The position numbers and the translations under genes were made by a program. A stretch of DNA of 64,000 bases from JANXQG01 sp963804375. GTDB lineage: Bacteria > Planctomycetota > Planctomycetia > Pirellulales > Thermoguttaceae. How positions within the stretch are numbered: position 1 is the first letter of the stretch; each line of letters starts with the position of its first letter. Below are positions 8,319-17,930 of the stretch, one piece after another. The notes beneath the pieces are model-generated. The model saw only the letters and a program-made list of their open reading frames with translations. It was not told the origin of the DNA and did not search any database. The stretch spans positions 62,001 to 126,000 of the forward strand of contig CAWDQE010000011.1 in the NCBI GenBank assembly GCA_963804375.1, in the 5' to 3' direction.

Positions 8319-11300
8319 CTAAAAGTCTAGGTCCTTCTGGGTCGCTCCGGCCTTCGTCCGCTCGGAGAGGGCAAGTTTGGTCAACTCGGGCCACGCAACG
8401 ACCAGGCCGTTGTAGGCTATGGCTTCGTCGGCCCATTTCTTGCGTTCACAAATGCTGTAGAGCCGGTAGGCCAAGTCGCGGGCAGTCTCGGCCGTGCCAC
8501 CTAGCTTGTGGATCAGGGCCGCGGCCGCCAGTTCGCCCGCTTGTTGCTGGGTGCGGATCAAGTGTTGCGCGATTTCCCATACTGTCAGTCGCTTGTCGGT
8601 GGCCGGATCCCACTCGGCGTCGAGTTCTTCGCGCTTGATAAGCTGAACCTTGCCGCCGCGAGCCTTGATGACTCCTGCCTCAACCAAGCCGTTAATGGCA
8701 GTGTTCTTCGCCCGCGACAATGTCTCGGCCGTACCGAAAGCACCTTCGTCCATGCCGAACTGCTCGAACCACGCCAAGGCCCAGCGGGTGTCGGCGTCGA
8801 ATTCGCCTTCCTGCTCGGCAAGCACCTCGTCGAGCACTTGGTTGATGATTCCCAAAGCGGTACGCACCGCCATGGCTAACCCATCAGTCTCCATAACCTT
8901 GGAATATCGGGTGAAAACGCCCATCCCGGGGCCGATGGCGGCTTGAGCCAAATCCACAGGAGCAATACTGCCACGCTGTAGATCTCTTCAGCGCATCGGG
9001 CAATTCTTGACGCAATGCGTTCATGAAGTCCTTTCGCGTAGCCAGTCGCGCGTCGTCAGATCGCGGGCGGCACACAAGGACTATTGAGGAGGCAAGTGCG
9101 CCCACATCCTTCTTGAGGGCATTCACTGCTTCGGTACGGATTGGCCAAGTACCGTGAATGCTGAACCCCGAGCGAATGAGCGCCGCAAGCATCGTCTCCC
9201 ATCCGGTTGAAACCGTGGCATTCCCAATGTGCTCGCCCTCGTCCGCATCTCCCTCGTCGTCGGTCTCGGCCTGTTTGAACGCGTAGTAAATCGTGAGAGG
9301 GACAGTCGGATTGTGAAGTTGCCGCATCTGGAAGAACGCTTTGCCAAGACCTTCCTGAAAGAACGCTTGCATGCCTCCTTGCTTCCTCCATGCCGGAACG
9401 CGGAGGCGATCAGTTCCTGCATCTTTGGTGTCAAGACGGTAGCAAATAGCGATGGATATTGCTTCACCAGGGAACGGCGCAACCACACGTAGAAGAAGTC
9501 GCTCAAATCTGCATATCCGATATTGTCGTAATAGGGCGGATCGGTGGATACCGCCGCCGGCCGGTCGACAACTGTTGCGCTAAGCTGCTCGACAGTCCCT
9601 GTAATCCCCACTGGCAAGTCGTCGATGACCTTGCTAACCGATTCGGCTGTTCCAGAAATATCTCCACCAGCCCCCGATAACGGATTGGTTTCAGCAAAAG
9701 TCCATTGCATTGGCAAAGCTTGACGGCCAAGCGCCCCCGCAAGGCGTCCAAAGCCTGTTCCTGGCTCCCAGACAGCCAGTGAGCAGTTGCGACTTGACGC
9801 CTTACTGACCGCGAATGCAAGGTACGTTGCTATTGCATCGGCGTAAGCCTCAGAACCACTGCTCCCATCGGCAAAGTTGCGATCCTTCGCGAGAAGGCCA
9901 CTGATTCGTGCTTCCTCGTCTATCCGCTTGCGAGCCTCCTGCACCAAATCGCTGAATGTTGTAAGAGCAACCAACTGACGATGCGTAAAAAGATCGGAGA
10001 AGTTGGGCAATCCGTAAAGTGGTGGCGAGAACCAACGCTTGTCATTAGTCATTGGTTGTTGAAGGAAAGCAACGTCTGGTCGGTCAACGGCAGGGGGCGG
10101 CAGCGTGTCGCCGGGAAGATACAGTCGCTCACCTTTCCCGTCGGCAACGATTGCGAGTGGCATCTCCGGAACACCATGTGCGACCGATATATCTCGAAGC
10201 TGTGGCTTCTTGATAAACGTGTCGCAGAACAGACATCGAGCGCCAGTGCGGTCAGTGGTGTACTTTGGCGGCTCACCCTTCGTTGCGATCTCGAAGCGAA
10301 CAGTCTTGGCACCGCGGTCAAGAATGGGTCTGGCGTAGCACTGCTTACCCTTTTTCCTTGATAGCCAGAACGACCGAACCAGCGGCGCTCGGGCTCGGCA
10401 GCTTGGATTTGGGCACTCTACCGTCCGTGCCCACAAACACGCGATGACTGTCAATTGTTGGCCAACATACTCCTTGAGGTCCGGGCAGTCCTTGGCCATT
10501 TGCTTGGTGATTATGACGTTCGGGTAAAGATGGCCAATCCGCTTCTCGGCTTCCTTGCGCATCCATTTGCCGTAGTAGCGAACGTCCTCGGCCAACCCCT
10601 GAGCGCCTCTCCAGACCTTCGCAGCCTTCTCCTCTTTCGACTTCTTCTGCCACTCGGGATTGACCGGCGGCAGGCCGGCAAACTTGGGCGGAATTTCGAT
10701 TAGGGCCTTCGTGATGAGCACCGGCACCGGGTTCAGGTCGCTGGCATACGCCCGCAGCCCGAGCCGCTGGGCCTCAAGCGGAATTGACCCGCCGCCGCAA
10801 AACGGGTCCAGCACTGGCGGGGCGTGTTCGGCCAGGAATGCGTTGACCTGCTCCGGCTTGGCGAGAAGTTGCCGAATCTCGAAGACGGGTACTGTTATTG
10901 ACTTGGCGTTACCTTTGGCACCTCTGCCCTCACCCTTGCCATCTCCCGAAGGGAGTGGGAACTTTATCGCGAGCACGTCGTCCTTCTTGAAGACACCTTC
11001 CTCGATCTTCTGGGTGGCGACGCAACGAGCGATTTCGGCACGGGCACGGTTAAGCACTCGCGAGTTATTCGAGTTCTCCCACAGGACCATTTCTTCGATG
11101 AGGTTGAACAGTTCGGCCCGCTTGCTGGCGGCCAAGTCCTCGTCGCCAGCGAACATCGGGTCGCTATCGGGATCGTCGACCAGCGATGCAAAGAGCACGG
11201 CCCTACATGCTGCCAACGGCCGCCGCGCCCACCACAAGTGCAGCGTGCTCGGATGCCCGTGCCGAATGGATTTCTCCTTCGCCGATGCCTTATTGATGGC

Positions 11301-11345
11301 CTCCAGCGGCAGAGCCACTTCGATCAGTTTCTTGCGGTACGTCAT
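8319..11345 (-). CDS. DUF1156 adenine-specific DNA methylase, two compensating frameshifts
   Basis: The N-terminus (MTYRKKLIEVALPLEAINK, HPSTLHLWWARRPLAA) is the DUF1156 signature. The SAM motif DPFCGGGS lies near residue 179, a Cys4 zinc ribbon (CPNPSC ... CLFC) follows near 310-380, and the amino-methylase motif DPPYYDNIGYAD starts at residue 602. The frame then breaks: one base is missing near 9372 (after GGSKEA), the continuation (LHNPTVPLTIYYAF, TGWETMLAALIRSGF) runs in another frame, and one extra base near 8981 restores the original frame for the last ~210 residues (VDLAQAAIGPG to KDLDF). Without the two indels the product would be about 1008 aa, normal for the family. Predicted to mark host DNA at adenine N6 for a DUF499/helicase defence system. 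Confidence 0.85.
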
Positions 11346-11371
11346 GGCAGTTTTGTTGGCCGGTGTGTATC

Positions 11372-12142
11372 TCAGGAGCGTTGTTGAAACACGTCACTCC
11401 AGTATGTCGCGGCGAGGGCGGCCTGAGCGGCCGATTTGATGCCGCGTCGGTCGGATGTAGTCAATTCGTCGGAAACGATGTTGTTGCTATTGGCGGGGTC
11501 AACGAGTCGAACGGATTCGATGTTGTCGCGGACGTGCCGGAGCGCAGCGGTCAATTGTGGCTCCAGGTCCGACTTCGAGCATCCGGAAGACCCGGCAATC
11601 GTTATCAATTCGAGGGCAAGGGACTTTTTCCAGGGAACGCGATTGCGCGATCTCCATAGCTTCATCAAGCGGATTGCATCCCGGCGTCCGCTGTCCCGCA
11701 CGGTGTCGATGTGGACTTTGATGCTTGTCTGAAGCCACGTGCCCGTGTCACGCCGGTACAGGTTCGCATAGCGAAACGTGCCATCGATCGCTCGGCCTGG
11801 TACGACATCGAGATGAAATCCATCGTTGAACGGCAACTCCCACGCGACCGTTTTCTGGTTGACATACTGCCATTCCTTGCGCAGTTCGGCCCCAACAGCA
11901 TCGGAAATCTCCTTCAGATCGAAGCCACAGTCGCTAGGCCAGTAGGCAACGACATCCAAGTCGAAACGGTCTTTAATCATCGTCTTCTTGCCGTATGAGC
12001 CCGCGTAGTAGAAGCGAGGATTGCCAGTCAGTTGGGACAGGCGATTCTGGATTCGGTCACGCAAGCCGCGCAGCGTACTGACTTGAATGCTGGTCAACTC
12101 CTGCTGATTCAGCAGTTGCTGTAAGTATTCCTGGTTGCTCAT
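11372..12142 (-). CDS. CD-NTase (CBASS nucleotidyltransferase)
   Basis: 256 aa from the ATG at 12142, which overlaps the stop of the HNH-SAVED gene by 4 nt; an in-frame start further upstream would add 51 residues of read-through. The nucleotidyltransferase core is visible: GS at 48-49 (AGSYGKKT), DLD at 61-63, and the third carboxylate Asp112 (FHLDVVPG). Together with the adjacent SAVED-domain effector this identifies a CBASS cyclic-oligonucleotide synthase that signals on phage infection. The nucleotide product cannot be read from sequence. No Cap2/Cap3 genes are present, so this is a short type I-like layout. Confidence 0.88.
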   Translation of the reverse strand: MSNQEYLQQLLNQQELTSIQVSTLRGLRDRIQNRLSQLTGNPRFYYAGSYGKKTMIKDRFDLDVVAYWPSDCGFDLKEISDAVGAELRKEWQYVNQKTVAWELPFNDGFHLDVVPGRAIDGTFRYANLYRRDTGTWLQTSIKVHIDTVRDSGRRDAIRLMKLWRSRNRVPWKKSLALELITIAGSSGCSKSDLEPQLTAALRHVRDNIESVRLVDPANSNNIVSDELTTSDRRGIKSAAQAALAATYWSDVFQQRS

Positions 12143-13269
12143 GTATCGGACCTCCCGAGCATGATGCTGGCCTCGTACCTGGGCTGACGACAACGACTGA
12201 ATTCGTAAAGCTGCACCGGTGGTGTCATGGTCGGGTTGAACTGCTGCCCGACTTTCACTGCCCCAGGGGCTGGGCCGGCGTAAAAGACGTGCCACTGGCT
12301 GGCCCGCGGATAAAGCCGGCTGATGTCCTCAAAGACCTGACGTGTGACCGTCCCAAGCTGATCCAGTTGGGCGGGCGTTTGAAGCCAACTGGTGCTCGGC
12401 GATGGAATGGAAAGACGAACGGTTGCCAAGAAGCCTTCCGGCAACATCGGAAGGTCGCTCTCCTGAACCTGGGCGCTCAGGTCGAAGCAGACGGCCAGCT
12501 TGCCGGCCGCTCCGACAGCGGTGGCGGAGAGCCCGCTGACGGCGATATCGGCGTTGCTGGCAGGCTTATCGGGCCACCGCCACGTGTGGTCGTCGCGGTG
12601 GTATTGAAACAGGCGGACCCTCGGCCGACTGGTGAACAAGTACCCAAGGGAAATGCACGCGGATACCGGAGCCAGGGGGAAGACGGCAAAACGGCGATCA
12701 AACGGGTCAGCGGTTGCGAACAGGCTGTCAACCGCTTTCTCCATGTCGCCGAAGGTGTCGGTCCACGATTGCCGGCTCGGTATTGCCGTGAAGACCAGCG
12801 GTTGCCCGGCCTGGAAGTCGGGAGCCAAGGCTGCTTCAGTTCGGCCAGGGTCGATTGGATGCTCACCCTGAAGAATAAACACGTTCCATCCGGTTGAGCT
12901 TCGTCCGCGTTCGGGCAACGATGCCCGTACCCACGCCTCGTGGTCGGCCTTCAACTGCCTGACGACCTTGACGGGATTAGCGCTCTTTTGCCCGTCCAAT
13001 CGGGTGTGGCAGTTCTTGCACAGCAGAATCAGGTTATCGTACTGGTCCCTTTCGGCTGAAGTCGCCTTGGCGTTCGCCCGTGGACCACAATTGCTGGACG
13101 CTTCGATGTGAGCGATGTCACCTATTACCACGATCGGATCGTGGTCGGTGGCATCGGCAAACACTTCAGTCCGGCACTCGGCCACTGCGCAGCGTCCTGC
13201 CGCTCGCCCCCAAAGTATCTTCAGGGTACGGTCTGAATAGTTTCGGCTTGAGGATGTTGTCTTCGCCAC
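12139..13269 (-). CDS. HNH-SAVED effector nuclease (Cap5-like)
   Basis: N-terminal HNH endonuclease: IAHIEAS, then DNLILLCKNCHTRLD, which gives the HNH metal site and a CxxC. It is followed by a SAVED domain (about the last 250 residues), which binds cyclic oligonucleotides. This is the Cap5 architecture: the ligand made by the neighbouring CD-NTase triggers oligomerisation and DNA degradation. I place the start at the GTG at 13269, 4 nt after the stop of the TM gene and close to the conserved RNYSD...LWGRAAGRC start of the HNH domain. An ATG at 13323 would overlap the upstream gene by 50 nt. Confidence 0.88.
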   Translation of the reverse strand: MAKTTSSSRNYSDRTLKILWGRAAGRCAVAECRTEVFADATDHDPIVVIGDIAHIEASSNCGPRANAKATSAERDQYDNLILLCKNCHTRLDGQKSANPVKVVRQLKADHEAWVRASLPERGRSSTGWNVFILQGEHPIDPGRTEAALAPDFQAGQPLVFTAIPSRQSWTDTFGDMEKAVDSLFATADPFDRRFAVFPLAPVSACISLGYLFTSRPRVRLFQYHRDDHTWRWPDKPASNADIAVSGLSATAVGAAGKLAVCFDLSAQVQESDLPMLPEGFLATVRLSIPSPSTSWLQTPAQLDQLGTVTRQVFEDISRLYPRASQWHVFYAGPAPGAVKVGQQFNPTMTPPVQLYEFSRCRQPRYEASIMLGRSDT

Positions 13270-13273
13270 TCTC

Positions 13274-13912
13274 TTAGCCCAGGGACGGAGGTTGGGCCGT
13301 CCGTTCTGACGGCTGAGCCACAAGCTTGATTATGTTCTCCAGAACCCAAACACAACGGGCGACACGCGCCGCGGCCAGGATGCACCCGAAGGCGGCCAAG
13401 TACATGACCCAGTGGATCATTCGCTTGTCGCGGTCCAGCACCAACGTAACGATGCACACAATAGTGGAAAACGCCAAGGCACGAATCGCCGCGATGAACA
13501 CGTGCCAGAGCGTAGGGTAATGCTTGCTCTCGCGGACGATGGCCAGCTTCTCGGAAACTGAGAACCCAAGCACGATGGATGCGGCGGTGATTACGAATCC
13601 TAGCAGGGAGCCGGATATCGTCGCCAAGGCCGCGTAAACCGTTGACCAGTTGCCGTCGAGCGTTGCGTCAATAATGGCTTTTCCGTTCCACCGCTCGCTC
13701 CATACGCCAAGCGAAATGGCAACTTGCGGGTGCTGCTGACTGCTGTTGCAGAGCCGATCGAATCGGGAGTTCCGTTCCGGCCAAAGCTCCTTGAGCCGAG
13801 CAGTTCCTTTGGATTGGATAGACGCCTGAACCGCGCCGCAGGCGCTCTTGATTCGTTGACGCACGGCGTCCGGGGTGGTTGCTGGCTTCGTCGGTTCTTC
13901 GCTGGTGGCCAT
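13274..13912 (-). CDS. Three-TM membrane protein of unknown function in CBASS unit
   Basis: About 212 aa from the ATG at 13912 (MATSEEPTKP). A hydrophilic N-terminal half of about 105 residues is followed by three hydrophobic segments (ALATISGSLLGFVITAASIV; FIAAIRALAFSTIVCIVTLV; VMYLAAFGCILAAARVA) and a Pro/Ser-rich tail. It sits 50 nt after the helicase and 4 nt before the Cap5-like gene, so it is probably co-translated with the CBASS genes. I do not recognise the family. It could be a second, membrane-acting effector or an anchor, but no ligand-sensing domain can be recognised by eye. Confidence 0.7.
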   Translation of the reverse strand: MATSEEPTKPATTPDAVRQRIKSACGAVQASIQSKGTARLKELWPERNSRFDRLCNSSQQHPQVAISLGVWSERWNGKAIIDATLDGNWSTVYAALATISGSLLGFVITAASIVLGFSVSEKLAIVRESKHYPTLWHVFIAAIRALAFSTIVCIVTLVLDRDKRMIHWVMYLAAFGCILAAARVARCVWVLENIIKLVAQPSERTAQPPSLG

Positions 13913-13962
13913 GATCGAAGTTCGGCGTAGTTGTGTGTATGGATCGGTTGGCTTGGAGCCGC

Positions 13963-16900
13963 TCAACACGGTTCTGTCGCGTGCTGGAGCAGTTCCTCGA
14001 TGGCGTAATTGCAGCTTGTGACTCCAAAATCGGGCTCGCGCTGGAATGGATTGCGAACGTAATGCACAGTGCTGGCGGGACCATCCAATTCGACGATAGC
14101 CAGGATGAATTCATCTGGCTTATTCAGGGCGGTAAGAATCTCGTTCTTGGTGACAGTGATGGTTTTCGCTCCGGCGGTACGGCCCTTGACCTCAACGAAT
14201 CGCAGCCGGCCAGTGCCCGGGATGGAGGATTCCAGGTCGTAGCCGCGTTTCTCCTCGCTCACGTCCTTGGGCAGGAAACCCAGCCGGCGTTCGGCTTCCA
14301 TGACGGCTGCCACGGCCCGGAGTTCCGACTCCTTCGTATCGGCGGCATACGTGGGTGGTACTCCTGCCTGGCCCGGCTTCAGCCGACTGAGCAAGCCGGC
14401 GGGCACAATCAGCGCAGCCCCGGAAACCACCGGGGGAAGGGGCGACAGTTTTCGCTCCTGCTCCAATTCGCCCATCCGTTTCTGGAGGCGTGCGGCCAGG
14501 TCGTCGGCCCGCAGTCGGGCCAAGCCGGAGTTCAGCCGGGCGTTCACCCTGCCAGCCAATTCCTGTTCCTTGAGTTCTATCGCACGGTGGTCCCAATAGC
14601 GAATCTCCTGGGTCAGCCGGTCTTTGACCGCGGCCGTGGTCTTGTCAACCAGTTCTTCCTTCCTGCGGCGAAGTTCGTCGAAGTGCGACGGAACCAAGTG
14701 CTGGATCGCGTATTCGAGTACCTTGTTCTCCAGTTCGCTGCGGAGCCAAGCAGGCTCGGGAATCTGGGGCAGCAGCGGGAGTTCGTCTTCGGTCAGGGGG
14801 CGGTAATCGAGATAGGGAGCGTAGCCGGCCGCCCGGGTGTTGCCGGCCGTGTCGATTTCGACGAATTGCATCTGCTTCGACACGATTCGTCGACCAGGGG
14901 TATCTGGTGCCCGGCCGTCAGCAGCCTTGCGGGCATCCTGAATCGAGTGTTCAAGGAAGACCAGCACGCGGGGCTCATCGCCCGGGTCGGTTTCATCGAC
15001 TAAGACTGCCCCGCGGCGCAAGAGGTCACGGTTGCGTTCAAGCGTAAGGTCGATTGTGGCGTCAAGAAGCGGGTGACCTGGGCAAACGAAGTCGGCAAGG
15101 GCCTTGCCGGGCATGGCGATGAGATCCTTCTCGAAGGTGATCCGCTCGTAACGAATCATCACCGGCGACCCATGTCCGATGGCCCGGTCGCGGTTGCGAA
15201 TGATGGCCGGGACATTGGTGATCTCAAAGCGTTTGGGCTCCCGGTCGTGAGTCTTGCCGCCCAGTCGCTTGAAAGCCTCGCTGAAAAACGTGGCGATGAA
15301 ATGCGGCTGGAGCCGGCGGGCCTCGGCCCGCTCCATGTCCTCGCGGATTACCCGGACCTTGCTAGCGTCCATCGTATCGGCGGTCAATGCCCGTTCTTCG
15401 ATGAGTTTACGAATTTGATCATGGTCGAAAGCTTTCTCGACAATCTGGTACAGTCTCGCCCGAACCTCGGGGCTGTCGCCGTACCGCACGGCCTCCAGGA
15501 GCAATTCGCGCAGCGGCCGATTGTCGAAAGTAAGCTGGCCGAGAATATCGAACACCTGGCCGCCCAATGCCTGGCGTTCCTGGTCGAGCTTCTCCAAGAG
15601 CCGTAGATAGACTTCGCCTTCCCGCGTGCCCTTGGCGACCAGGTTCCAGAGGTGGCAGACTTCGGTTTGTCCGATACGGTGAATACGGCCGAATCGCTGC
15701 TCCAAGCGGTTGGGATTCCAGGGAAGGTCGTAGTTGACCATCAAGTGGGCGCGTTGAAGGTTAATGCCTTCGCTGGCGGCGTCGGTGGCGATCAGGATTT
15801 CGACTTCCTTGTCCTGGGTGAAGGCGTTCTGGGCCTTGCGGCGTTCCTCGCGACCCATGCCGCCGTGGATCGTGACGATGGCCTCCGGACGGCCCAGCAG
15901 TCCTGATGTTCGCTCATTGAGATAGTTGAGAGTGTCGCGATGCTCGCTGAACACGACCAGTTTGCGGCGATGGCCTTCCGTGTCGAACATCTCGGAATTG
16001 TTCTGGAGCAAGCGGGAGAGTTCATCCCATTTACGGTCGGCACCGGACTGGCGGACGCGGTAGGCCAGTTCCTCCAACTCCTTGAGCATGTCGATTTCGA
16101 TCTGCAACTCCTTGATGGTGCGGGCCGCCGAGGCCTGGTCCACGACCTGTTCCTCGGCGGATTCGACTTCGGCGTCGGGGGCGTCGTCGAGGTCGTCGAG
16201 GTCGTCTTCCGTGTACTTCGGCAGACTCTCCATCATATCCACGCGAACCTCGGCACCACGCCGGAGTATTTGCTCTTCGCGGACGCGCTTTTCCAGGCGT
16301 TCCTTGCGGCGGCGAAGCGACTGATAGATGGCTTCCGGCGACGAGGCAAGGCGGCGTTGAAGGACCGTCAGGGCGAAGCCTACGGTGCCCTTGCGACCCT
16401 CGCTCTCCAGGGCCTCGGCACGGTTGAATTCCTCGCGAACGTATGCCGTGACTCGTTCGTAAAGCTGCATCTCGGCGTCAGATAGGTCGTAATTGACGGT
16501 GTAGGCACGTCGCTCCGGGAACAGGGGCCAGCCATCGAATTTGAGCAACTGCTCTTTGACCAGCCGGCGCATGAGGTCGGAGGTGTCCACCGTGTGCGTG
16601 CCGTCGCGGAACTTGCCTTCAAAACGGTCGCCATCGAGCAAAGCCAGGAAAAGTTGGAAGTCCTCCTCTTTGCCGTTGTGGGGCGTGGCGGTCAGCAGCA
16701 AGAAGTTGCGGGTCCTGGTGGAAAGGAGTTGCCCGAGTTTATATCGCTTGGTCGGCTTCACTTCGCCCGAGAAGAAGGATGCCGACATTTTGTGAGCTTC
16801 ATCGCAGACTATCAGATCCCAACCGGACTGCTCCAGCTTGGCATGGAGCGTCTCATCGCGGCTGAGCTTGTCGAGGCGACAGATTACCAAGGAGTTCTCC

Positions 16901-17499
16901 TGGAACCAGTTGCCCGTGCGGGCTGATTCCAGTTTGTCGTTCGTCATAATATCGAACGGCAAATGGAAGCGGCGATCCAGTTCGTCCTGCCACTGCTCTG
17001 CCAGATTGCCCGGACAGACAATCATGCAACGTTGCAGGTCGCCGCGAACGATCTCTTCCTTGATGAGCAGTCCCGTCATGATGGTCTTGCCGGAGCCGGG
17101 ATCGTCGGCCAGCAGGTAGCGGAGGGGCTGGCGGGGCAGCATTTCGCCGTAGACGGCGGTTATTTGGTGCGGCAGCGGATCGACCATCGAGGTATGGACG
17201 GCCAGCAGCGGATCGAATAGGTAGGCCAGCCGGATTCGCTGGGCTTCGGATACCAGCCGGAAAAGCGCACCATCGCCGTCGAAACTCCAAGGGCTGCCCT
17301 CGGCCACGATTTCAATGGTGGATTCGCTGTGGCGATAAAGAAGCTCGTTTGCCGGTCGTCCCGTAGCGTCTTTGTAGGTGAGGTCTACGGCCGTGTTGCC
17401 GATCCACTTCACGTCAACGACCGTGACCAATTGGTCGGGAAGGATGCCTTTGACGGCAGCCCCACGTGTCAAATCTTCCAGTTTCGCCATATTTCCCAC
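13963..17499 (-). CDS. SNF2/SF2 helicase with C-terminal DUF3883 (DrmD-like)
   Basis: 1178 aa. Walker A DDPGSGKT (132-139), DEAH box (233-236), motif III LLTATPHNGK, and a second RecA lobe with TDAASEGINLQ and the RFGRIHRIGQ motif VI. The C-terminal ~100 residues (RLRFVEVKGRTAGAKTITVT) match DUF3883, a PD-(D/E)xK-like domain. The combination is that of DrmD-type helicases in DISARM and related methylase-based systems. It is first in the presumed operon. Predicted to translocate on DNA and couple recognition to restriction, with the DUF1156 methylase protecting self DNA. Start at ATG 17499; ATG 17490 (MAKLED) is equally possible. Confidence 0.88.
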   Translation of the reverse strand: MGNMAKLEDLTRGAAVKGILPDQLVTVVDVKWIGNTAVDLTYKDATGRPANELLYRHSESTIEIVAEGSPWSFDGDGALFRLVSEAQRIRLAYLFDPLLAVHTSMVDPLPHQITAVYGEMLPRQPLRYLLADDPGSGKTIMTGLLIKEEIVRGDLQRCMIVCPGNLAEQWQDELDRRFHLPFDIMTNDKLESARTGNWFQENSLVICRLDKLSRDETLHAKLEQSGWDLIVCDEAHKMSASFFSGEVKPTKRYKLGQLLSTRTRNFLLLTATPHNGKEEDFQLFLALLDGDRFEGKFRDGTHTVDTSDLMRRLVKEQLLKFDGWPLFPERRAYTVNYDLSDAEMQLYERVTAYVREEFNRAEALESEGRKGTVGFALTVLQRRLASSPEAIYQSLRRRKERLEKRVREEQILRRGAEVRVDMMESLPKYTEDDLDDLDDAPDAEVESAEEQVVDQASAARTIKELQIEIDMLKELEELAYRVRQSGADRKWDELSRLLQNNSEMFDTEGHRRKLVVFSEHRDTLNYLNERTSGLLGRPEAIVTIHGGMGREERRKAQNAFTQDKEVEILIATDAASEGINLQRAHLMVNYDLPWNPNRLEQRFGRIHRIGQTEVCHLWNLVAKGTREGEVYLRLLEKLDQERQALGGQVFDILGQLTFDNRPLRELLLEAVRYGDSPEVRARLYQIVEKAFDHDQIRKLIEERALTADTMDASKVRVIREDMERAEARRLQPHFIATFFSEAFKRLGGKTHDREPKRFEITNVPAIIRNRDRAIGHGSPVMIRYERITFEKDLIAMPGKALADFVCPGHPLLDATIDLTLERNRDLLRRGAVLVDETDPGDEPRVLVFLEHSIQDARKAADGRAPDTPGRRIVSKQMQFVEIDTAGNTRAAGYAPYLDYRPLTEDELPLLPQIPEPAWLRSELENKVLEYAIQHLVPSHFDELRRRKEELVDKTTAAVKDRLTQEIRYWDHRAIELKEQELAGRVNARLNSGLARLRADDLAARLQKRMGELEQERKLSPLPPVVSGAALIVPAGLLSRLKPGQAGVPPTYAADTKESELRAVAAVMEAERRLGFLPKDVSEEKRGYDLESSIPGTGRLRFVEVKGRTAGAKTITVTKNEILTALNKPDEFILAIVELDGPASTVHYVRNPFQREPDFGVTSCNYAIEELLQHATEPC

Positions 17500-17930
17500 T
17501 CGGAGTCAGGGATGGTGGGATTTTCGGTAGTCCGACGCCAACCACGAGTGGGTACGGGCGAAAGATCCTAAATCGCGCGGATGTAAGAAGTTGCGCCTGT
17601 CAACTTTTGCCAGTCGCGTTGGGGGGACAGCAAACGAACATGTTAATGCGCCGGGAAACAAATAGCAACAAGCCCCCCCTTTGGCTAGTCATGTTATTTC
17701 CGACGATTTCTGGCTTCCGTCCCAAGGACTACTTTGCCGATCGAGGCGACACGTGCCACCCTGATCGCCACCCAACCTAGACGGCGATCCTGGTCATGCG
17801 AAAGATGTGGCACCTGATTGTGATTCCCGTCCCAAGGCCAATTGGGCTCTTTGCCATTGTTTACGAAACCTAGCCCTAATTGTTAGATTATTGATAGAAT
17901 CTTCCTATCCAGACACAGGATCCGACTTTA
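17500..17930. promoter_or_regulatory. Divergent intergenic region upstream of the defence locus
   Basis: 431 nt between the divergent helicase and propeller-phosphoesterase genes, so it must hold both promoters. On the minus strand a perfect TTGACA lies at 17603-17598, but I see no good -10 hexamer at 16-18 nt. The stretch just before 17931 is AT-rich (TTAGATTATTGATAGAAT, about 17881-17898) and could carry the plus-strand promoter. No clear operator or hairpin was seen. Confidence 0.4.
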
